This document shows, piece after piece, positions 6,223 to 10,718 of a DNA stretch of 10,718 nt; position 1 is the stretch's first letter, and each line of letters opens with the position of its first letter. Under the pieces are notes generated by a model. The model did no database searches, was not told where the DNA came from, and worked only from the letters and a program-made list of their open reading frames with translations. Both the position numbers and the translations under genes were made by a program. Origin of the DNA: Planctomycetaceae bacterium (GTDB lineage Bacteria > Planctomycetota > Planctomycetia > Planctomycetales > Planctomycetaceae); NCBI GenBank assembly GCA_023258825.1, contig JALQWE010000082.1, positions 1-10,718 of the forward strand, written 5' to 3'.

Positions 6223-7992
6223 CTAAGGCACACGAGAAATCAGGCGAGACGTTTCAGTTTGTGAGTCCGCTTCCAGAATCATCAGATGCTGATTCCGAGG
6301 CGGGTTTTTCAGCGTCTGGCGAATTCCTGACGGCCACTGAATTTCGAGAGTGATCTCGGTTGAGGTGCGGGGAATGGCGAACAATACCGCGTCACTCTGC
6401 GACGATCCGTAGCTGCCGCCACCTTTGATGAAGCGGGTCTGAGTAGTCGCGGCGATCAACTGGATCCTGGCCCCCACGGGATCGCGCGCCGAGGAAACGC
6501 CGATCAGGTGGACCCCGATCCAGTCGGGTTGGCGGCCCGGCGTGGTGTTCTCCAGCAGTCCCGCAGGCTGATTGGTGCAGGAGATGGCGAGATCCATATC
6601 ACCGTCCCAGTCAAAGTCCGCCGCCACGGCTCCGCGGCCCATGTGCGGTGTCGTCATCCAGGACCCGGCCGCGGCCGCAACGTTCGTCAGCCGTTTTCCC
6701 TCGGTGTTTTCCAGCAGCAGTGGTGTCTGGTTCAGCGGTGCGTTCCGTGGGTAGCGAATCACATGGCCGTTGGAAACAAAGATGTCCTCGTCGCCGTCCC
6801 GATCAAAATCCTGACAGGTGGTTCCCCAGCCGACGTACATGGCACCAATCGCATTCAATCCGATCCGCTGACTGATGTGCCGAAAGACCATGCCGCCGGC
6901 ATTCTGGTACATGGCGTTTGATTCACGTTCGTAGTTCACCACCCAGATCTCGGGCAGGCCATCGCTGTTGAAGTCGCACGCGTCTACTCCCATGCTTCCA
7001 TCGGGCACACCGAGACTGCTGAGGCTGGAGCCGCTACCGAGCGAAATATCACGAAGTTTGCCACTACCGGTGTTCTCATAGAGAAAATTGGCGACTGTAT
7101 CGTTGGTGACGTAGACGTCGTTGTCCCGGTCGTTGTCGAAATCTGCCACAAGGACACCGAGCCCCTTGCCTTCAGCGGTCAGCGGAATTTCGGCTGACGC
7201 ATCCTGAAAGGAGCCGTCCCCCAGACTGAGATACAGTGTGTCTGTCAGTCCGGTGTAACTGCGGGGCGGACAGATTTCGCGACCACCATTCGGGCCACCT
7301 TCGCAGAAGGGATCGTTTTCCCACGACCAGTTGACGTAGTGTGCCACGTACAGGTCCGGGAACTGATCTCCATTGATGTCGCCCCAAGCCGCGCTGCTGC
7401 TCCACTGCGTGTCATTCAGACCAATGGACTTGCCCAGTCGTTCAAACGTTCCATCACCAAGATTGTGATAGAGTTCAATTCCGCCGTAGCCCGTGACTGC
7501 AAAGTCTGCGAAACCATCCTGGTCAAAATCCGTACGCGCGATGCCATGGCTGTAGAAGGAATTGTCAGAAACTCCGGCGACACTCGAAACATCCGTCCAC
7601 TTCCAGTCGACAACGCCTCGAAACAACCCCGTTGGATGCGGCAGAATGGACGGTTTCTGAAAGTGACCACCGCCTGCAAAGCAAAGGTCTTCGTGACCGT
7701 CACGGTCAAAGTCGAAGGCTGCAAGCCCACCGCCGAGCGATTCGAGAATGGAAAAATGTCCGGCTTCCTCGCCGTTGCGATACTGAAACGACAGGCCACT
7801 GTCTGACGTGCGTTCATGAAACATCCAGCCGGTTTGCACACCGATTGATCCGGCTGTGTCAGCCGCTGCATTGACCGGTGGCTCTGCAGATTTCTCTGCT
7901 GTCGGCGTCTTCGGATCCGGCGAATCCGCACAGCCGAAGACAAGCAGCCATGCAAAACAGACCGGAACGGACAGCAACCGCAGTGACTGCAT
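6223..7992 (-). CDS. CRTAC1-like lipoprotein with FG-GAP repeats and ASPIC/UnbV domain
   Basis: The product is 589 residues from ATG 7992, preferred over an in-frame TTG at 8016 because AGAAAG lies about 8 bases upstream of the ATG. Residues 1-20 are a signal peptide ending LLVFG-Cys21, a probable lipid-attachment site. Seven FG-GAP calcium-loop repeats follow at about 93-103, 154-164, 204-214, 283-293, 339-349, 394-404 and 458-468 (for example ADFDWDGDMDL), giving a seven-bladed propeller. A Cys pair (C230, C241, in the ICPPRSYTG stretch) is typical of this family. The C-terminal ~80 residues (491-573: WIGVHLIGVSSARDPVGARI and IQWPSGIRQTL) match the ASPIC/UnbV domain. Bacterial members are secreted or surface proteins with no established reaction. 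The cyclophilin gene lies 147 bases upstream on the same strand. The family call is firm; the function is unknown. Confidence 0.93.
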   Translation of the reverse strand: MQSLRLLSVPVCFAWLLVFGCADSPDPKTPTAEKSAEPPVNAAADTAGSIGVQTGWMFHERTSDSGLSFQYRNGEEAGHFSILESLGGGLAAFDFDRDGHEDLCFAGGGHFQKPSILPHPTGLFRGVVDWKWTDVSSVAGVSDNSFYSHGIARTDFDQDGFADFAVTGYGGIELYHNLGDGTFERLGKSIGLNDTQWSSSAAWGDINGDQFPDLYVAHYVNWSWENDPFCEGGPNGGREICPPRSYTGLTDTLYLSLGDGSFQDASAEIPLTAEGKGLGVLVADFDNDRDNDVYVTNDTVANFLYENTGSGKLRDISLGSGSSLSSLGVPDGSMGVDACDFNSDGLPEIWVVNYERESNAMYQNAGGMVFRHISQRIGLNAIGAMYVGWGTTCQDFDRDGDEDIFVSNGHVIRYPRNAPLNQTPLLLENTEGKRLTNVAAAAGSWMTTPHMGRGAVAADFDWDGDMDLAISCTNQPAGLLENTTPGRQPDWIGVHLIGVSSARDPVGARIQLIAATTQTRFIKGGGSYGSSQSDAVLFAIPRTSTEITLEIQWPSGIRQTLKNPPRNQHLMILEADSQTETSRLISRVP

Positions 7993-8139
7993 GGCAAGCT
8001 TTCTGTGGAGTGCCAAAACAAAAAACAGCAGAGTCCGATTGCTGACGTCAGGCGAGGGGCCTCACCGTTGCCGCAGGACTGTCATCCTTGAGTGGGTTGC
8101 TGCGTTGCGGTCACCGTCCGGCCATCGGAGGAACCATGT

Positions 8140-8880
8140 TCAGTCTGTTTCGCTGATCAGTGTGACGCGTTTGATGTAGTCCAGATCGGGGAACGCAGTG
8201 CTGAGGTAATCGTTGCCGCGTTCTTCGATCATCTGCTGGTTGGGGTTTTCGCCGTACTGGGGATTGATGCCTTCCACGTTGTGCATACCTTCGATGACAC
8301 GAGCGAAGGCGGCAAATCCGCTGGCATCCAGGGAGGTATTGTCGGCGTAGTTGATGAACAGCTGAGTGGTTCGAGTTCCGGGCCCGGCGGTGGCGAAGGT
8401 CAGGTAACCGGTGAGATTGCTTTGCACCACGGGATCATCCGGGATGTTGCGGTTCCACTTCTGGTGCACGGAGGGGGAGCCGTTGATTCCGAACTGCACG
8501 ACGAACCCGGGTACGACACGGAAAAACCTGCAGCCCTCGTAGAAGTTGTCCTTCACCAGCTCATAAAACCGCTGAGCACCGCGTGGGGCCCAGGCACGAT
8601 TGGCTTCGACCACAAAGTCGCCCGCCGTGGTTTCAAACTTCACACGGAACGTGCCGGATTTTTTCGGCGCGGACTTGTCGTTGGGGTTGTCTCCGAGGTC
8701 GAGCGGCAGGTCCTCGGGATTGGGGGCTGGCGGAGCGGGTTGCTCCATGGCCTTTGCCGCTTTTTCGTAAACACCAAGGCCCGGCGGCAGTGCACTTTTG
8801 GGGGCCTGTTCTGAACAACCGCTGAGTGTTGTCAGCAGCAGCAGCGGGGTAAGAATGAGCATGAAGGATTTGGTTGGCAT
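8140..8880 (-). CDS. Cyclophilin-type peptidyl-prolyl cis-trans isomerase, lipoprotein
   Basis: The product is 246 residues. The signal peptide (MPTKSFMLILTPLLLLTTLSG) ends in a canonical lipobox LSGC with lipid-bearing Cys22. A Pro/Ala/Asp-rich linker runs to about residue 75 and the cyclophilin domain covers about 77-242. The signature FFRVVPGFVVQFG (119-131) keeps the catalytic Arg121 and the substrate-pocket Phe126 and Gln129, and TTQLFINYAD (171-180) supplies Phe175. These enzymes catalyse cis-trans isomerisation of X-Pro bonds and help fold exported proteins, here on the outer face of a membrane. I chose ATG 8880 because an in-frame GTG at 8910 would add residues before the signal peptide; no ribosome binding site decides it. 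It probably sits upstream of the ASPIC/UnbV gene in the same direction with a 147-base gap. It is the last gene of the planctomycete-like part. Confidence 0.93.
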   Translation of the reverse strand: MPTKSFMLILTPLLLLTTLSGCSEQAPKSALPPGLGVYEKAAKAMEQPAPPAPNPEDLPLDLGDNPNDKSAPKKSGTFRVKFETTAGDFVVEANRAWAPRGAQRFYELVKDNFYEGCRFFRVVPGFVVQFGINGSPSVHQKWNRNIPDDPVVQSNLTGYLTFATAGPGTRTTQLFINYADNTSLDASGFAAFARVIEGMHNVEGINPQYGENPNQQMIEERGNDYLSTAFPDLDYIKRVTLISETD

Positions 8881-8891
8881 GGCAGAGCAGT

Positions 8892-9209
8892 TCAGCGTGA
8901 TGATGGACACGAGTCACAGGACGACGAGACGTTGTGTGCACGGCGACCAGAAGGGCAAGTCGGAGCGGGATCAGTTGCAGCATCTGGTGCGCTGACTGGA
9001 ATCTCAAAGAGTTCGCCGGCTTTGCCTGTTGGCGAAAAGAAAGAAAGTTCATCGCCTAGATCGACACCAAAAAACTTTTCAATATCTGCAGTTAATGGTG
9101 AAACAAATTCAAAGTTGCCATCAGAGTTTTTTGAGTAGCTAACTGCGATTGCATCTGCAGATGATGCCGCTTTGATATCAAGCGATGCGTGAATTGGTAG
9201 AGCTGACAT
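8892..9209 (-). pseudogene. Leucyl aminopeptidase (family M17), N-terminal fragment cut by the join
   Basis: The open frame encodes 105 residues from ATG 9209, but only the first ~80 (9209 to 8970) look authentic. They read as the N-terminal, non-catalytic domain of M17 leucyl aminopeptidases: SSADAIAVSY near the start (family pattern ADAI/L-V-V) and FFSPTGKAGELFEIPVS at about 57-73 (family pattern KGKAGE then a strand). The expected next strand and the whole zinc-binding catalytic domain, about 400 residues, are absent. Residues 81-105 (PAPTCPSGRRAHNVSS) are read from foreign sequence. The gene starts 31 bases after the DUF3117 gene in the same direction, so they may be co-transcribed; I see no clear ribosome binding site. 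An in-frame start further upstream at 9281 would overlap the DUF3117 gene by 41 bases and is less likely. The family call is moderate because only the poorly conserved domain is present. Confidence 0.6.
8930..8976. other. Join between a planctomycete-like and an actinobacterial sequence
   Basis: Left of about 8965 the sequence is GC-rich with planctomycete gene families. Right of about 8976 it is AT-richer with actinobacterial families. On the minus strand the aminopeptidase-like reading frame is good until residue 80 (Asp, codon 8970-8972) and then becomes an unrelated Pro/Cys/Arg/Ser stretch, where the family should continue into its R-x-LLVG-type strand. I see no insertion sequence, tRNA, integrase or attachment-site repeat, so an assembly chimera is more likely than horizontal transfer. 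The exact base cannot be fixed by eye; a point near GATC at 8969-8972 fits best. Confidence 0.75.
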
Positions 9210-9240
9210 GATTGGTAAGGCTAGTGCCTTGGAAAAGGAT

Positions 9241-9420
9241 TTACTTCTTAACGAGGGCAACAGCGGCGTGTAATGCCGCACTGAGGTTATTCGCCTCTTC
9301 CGCGTTCATTTCGACGACGAGACGTCCGCCACCTTCTAGAGGGATTCGCATAACCAATGAGCGGGCTTCCTTTGTAACCTCCATTGGACCATCACCAGTG
9401 CGGGGTTTCATGGCTGCCAT
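9241..9420 (-). CDS. DUF3117 family protein (Actinobacteria-specific)
   Basis: This 59-residue ORF begins MAAMKPRTGDGPMEVTKEAR and continues with RIPLEGGGRLVVEMNAEEA, matching the DUF3117 family almost throughout; mycobacterial Rv1211 begins MAAMKPRTGDGPLE. The family is confined to Actinobacteria as far as I know and has no established function. Expected length is 55-60 residues, so the gene is complete. A strong ribosome binding site, AGAGGAG (plus-strand 9428-9434), ends 7 bases before the start. The C terminus (SAALHAAVALVKK) is helical. It is the clearest taxonomic marker for the right-hand part of the window. Confidence 0.95.
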   Translation of the reverse strand: MAAMKPRTGDGPMEVTKEARSLVMRIPLEGGGRLVVEMNAEEANNLSAALHAAVALVKK

Positions 9421-9427
9421 GTGGGGA

Positions 9428-9434
9428 CTCCTCT
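9428..9434 (-). promoter_or_regulatory. Ribosome binding site of the DUF3117 gene
   Basis: AGAGGAG on the minus strand lies 7 bases before the ATG at 9420. It fixes the start at MAAMKPRTG instead of the internal Met4. Confidence 0.75.
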
Positions 9435-9511
9435 AATAGGTTGACTGCTGTTTGCTGCAAGGGGATAAGTATCTCGTACAAAGCGGCTATGTGTGAAATC
9501 GAAAAAACTGG

Positions 9512-9706
9512 TTATAAGCCCAAAAGAGCGCTCAATCGAGCCTTTCCCTGGTTAATAATCGCTGCAACAGAGCGTTCCGGAACCCCTAGAAGTGATGCGA
9601 TCTCTGCCGCTGACATTGATTTGAGATAGTGCAACGTCAAAATAATGCGCTCTTCTTCAGGTAGCGAAGCAAGCGCATCAGCCAAGGTCTGCGGTTGCTT
9701 GCTCAT
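9512..9706 (-). CDS. Stand-alone sigma-70 region 4-like helix-turn-helix protein
   Basis: The 64-residue product is essentially one sigma-70 region 4 (ECF-type r4_2) domain. The helix LADALASLPEEERIILTLHY (8-27) corresponds to the part that opens region 4 (sigma factors typically read L-P-x-x-x-R-x-V/I-L-x-L-x-Y), and MSAAEIASLLGVPERSVAAI (31-50) is the helix-turn-helix that recognises -35 elements, followed by a basic helix (NQGKARLSALL). Region 2, needed to bind the core polymerase clamp and melt DNA, is absent, so it is unlikely to be a complete sigma factor. It could be a small DNA-binding regulator or a polymerase-binding accessory. It starts 9 bases after the SRPBCC gene, which points to one operon; AGGGA sits directly against the ATG, which is unusually close. 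Function is inferred only from the fold. Confidence 0.75.
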   Translation of the reverse strand: MSKQPQTLADALASLPEEERIILTLHYLKSMSAAEIASLLGVPERSVAAIINQGKARLSALLGL

Positions 9707-9715
9707 TCCCTAAGG

Positions 9716-10150
9716 TTACTTCCTTTGGCGAAGCTGACGACTGAGGTTCATCAGTGAGATGCGCACGCCAGCGTATAAACCTGGCGCAATAAGAAGGAAT
9801 ACCGCTCGCGGGGCAAGAATCTCTTCTGACCAATCAAAGCGAGTTGTCTGCACATCAATTGCAGTTAATTGGAATCGACCGGTGCCTTTAATGACTTTGC
9901 CGGTATGCACGACATCGCAAATAAATGGCGGCTCCCATCGCGTTACCTGCATGTGGTCCATGACTCCGAGTTTTCCAATTCCGGTGAAGGCGGCAATTGT
10001 CGTGCCAACACCTTCGCGAATTTCAGATGTCACATCAACAGTTGTTTGCAGCATCCAATCTCCTTGCGACTCCCAATCAGCAAGTGATGCCCAGACTTTT
10101 TTAATTGGTGCTGCGATCACAAGGCTCATCGCAATGTGATTACTTCTCAT
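9716..10150 (-). CDS. SRPBCC (START-like) family protein
   Basis: The product is 144 residues from ATG 10150. It reads as a helix-grip fold of the polyketide-cyclase/dehydrase type: an N-terminal strand and helix (SLVIAAPIKKVWASLADWES, 9-28) in the classic order 'I-x-A-P-x-x-x-V-W', then several strands and a C-terminal helix (GVRISLMNLSRQLRQRK). Such proteins hold a hydrophobic ligand in a cavity; the ligand cannot be read from sequence. The start is decided by the 4-base ATGA overlap with the LOG gene stop (10147-10150), which implies translational coupling. An in-frame start at 10192 would place 42 bases inside the LOG gene and is less likely. Confidence 0.85.
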   Translation of the reverse strand: MRSNHIAMSLVIAAPIKKVWASLADWESQGDWMLQTTVDVTSEIREGVGTTIAAFTGIGKLGVMDHMQVTRWEPPFICDVVHTGKVIKGTGRFQLTAIDVQTTRFDWSEEILAPRAVFLLIAPGLYAGVRISLMNLSRQLRQRK

Positions 10151-10680
10151 GCACCACAAGCTTTCAGTGCATCTTCTACTGTGGTCGTCCACTGAACAAT
10201 TTCACGCATACCTGGCTTAATAAATTTCTCATCTTCCAAATGAACAATCAATTCATGTAGTGGTGCATAAATTCCAAATGGATCAAGAATTACAACTGGC
10301 TTTGTATGAAACTTGAGGTAATGACCAACCCAGATTTCGAAAAACTCTTCAAGGGTGCCAGCACCACCAGGCAAGGTAATAAATGCATCGGAAATATCGG
10401 TGATCATATGTTTGCGCTGGCCCATAGTTTCAACAACATGAAGCTCATCGTTGTCGTGGTCTGCAAATTCAATATCAACTAAGGCTTGTGGAATTACTCC
10501 GACTGTTTTACCGCCGCCATCACGTGCACCACGAGATACCGCGCCCATCATTGAAATATGTCCTCCACCAGAAACTAATTCATTGTTAGTTGAGGCGATC
10601 CCCTGTCCCAGTTGATAGGCCAGGTCTACATACTTGTTATGGATCGTTGGTGATGAGGAACAAAAGACGGCAATACGCAT
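10147..10680 (-). CDS. LOG-family protein (TIGR00730; cytokinin-activating phosphoribohydrolase-like)
   Basis: The product is a complete 177-residue Rossmann-fold protein, near the usual length. The family motifs are in order: VSGGGHISMMGAVSRGA (36-52), MGQRKHMI (86-93) with Arg89 and Lys90, and LPGGAGTLEEFFE (103-115) containing the signature PGGxGTxxE with Glu112. LOG proteins remove ribose 5-phosphate from nucleoside 5'-monophosphates; the plant enzymes and mycobacterial Rv1205 make free cytokinin bases, but in most bacteria the true substrate is not settled. The ATG at 10680 has no ribosome binding site, while a -10-like TATTGT ends 7 bases upstream, so the mRNA may be leaderless. The stop overlaps the SRPBCC start by ATGA. 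In mycobacteria a LOG gene also lies within a few genes of a DUF3117 gene. Confidence 0.94.
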   Translation of the reverse strand: MRIAVFCSSSPTIHNKYVDLAYQLGQGIASTNNELVSGGGHISMMGAVSRGARDGGGKTVGVIPQALVDIEFADHDNDELHVVETMGQRKHMITDISDAFITLPGGAGTLEEFFEIWVGHYLKFHTKPVVILDPFGIYAPLHELIVHLEDEKFIKPGMREIVQWTTTVEDALKACGA

Positions 10681-10687
10681 GCGGCTA

Positions 10688-10693
10688 ACAATA
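10688..10693 (-). promoter_or_regulatory. -10 element of a possible leaderless promoter for the LOG gene
   Basis: On the minus strand TATTGT is followed by 7 bases and then the ATG at 10680, which would place the transcription start at the first base of the gene. No ribosome binding site is present and leaderless mRNAs are common in Actinobacteria. The -35 region is not convincing. Confidence 0.4.
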
Positions 10694-10698
10694 GAGGC

Positions 10699-10704
10699 TA
10701 GGCT
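10699..10704 (+). promoter_or_regulatory. -10 element of a possible divergent leaderless promoter
   Basis: TAGGCT fits the actinobacterial TANNNT -10 pattern and ends 6 bases before an ATG at 10711. That ATG would start a plus-strand gene running off the right edge, of which only 8 bases are visible, so I cannot call the gene itself. Confidence 0.35.
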
Positions 10705-10718
10705 TAGGACATGACGAC

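Noticed and set aside
8018..8044. Weak hairpin plus six-T run on the minus strand after the cyclophilin gene
   Set aside because: The stem is only 5 bp (CAGCA/TGCTG) with a 9-base loop, too weak to call a terminator with confidence.
8930..8976. Horizontal transfer or integration boundary
   Set aside because: I see no direct repeats, integrase, transposase or tRNA target at the point, and the change coincides with a gene cut in mid-domain, which fits an assembly chimera better.

Overview
The window looks like two unrelated bacterial genomes joined at about position 8970. This reading comes from gene content and base composition. No database search was possible.

Positions 1 to about 8965 are GC-rich and carry gene families typical of Planctomycetes and related bacteria: FG-GAP/VCBS beta-propeller proteins, an ASPIC/UnbV (CRTAC1-like) lipoprotein, a TPR protein with one membrane anchor, a CxxCH (cytochrome c-like) lipoprotein, a lipoprotein cyclophilin and a very Gly/Met/Pro-rich repeat protein. 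From left to right: the 3' part of the Gly/Met/Pro-rich gene (+); tRNA-Phe(GAA) with its own promoter and a strong hairpin terminator; the TPR gene (-); a 319-base divergent spacer; the CxxCH lipoprotein gene overlapping an FG-GAP gene by GTGA (+); the ASPIC/UnbV gene (-); and the cyclophilin gene (-). Most of these proteins carry export or membrane signals, so this half mainly encodes cell-envelope or periplasmic proteins whose substrates are unknown.

Positions from about 8970 to the end are visibly AT-richer and look like a small-genome actinobacterium, perhaps a freshwater acI/Nanopelagicales type. All genes are on the minus strand: a LOG-family protein (TIGR00730), an SRPBCC protein overlapping it by ATGA, a 64-aa stand-alone sigma region 4-like protein, a 59-aa DUF3117 protein, and the N-terminal part of a probable M17 leucyl aminopeptidase that loses its homology in mid-domain at the join. 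A LOG gene and a DUF3117 gene also lie close together in mycobacteria (Rv1205 to Rv1211), which supports the assignment.

I did not find a convincing new defence or mobile system. The best leads are the join itself, the split cytochrome/beta-propeller gene pair, the collagen-like Gly/Met/Pro repeat protein, and the tiny sigma region 4 protein.
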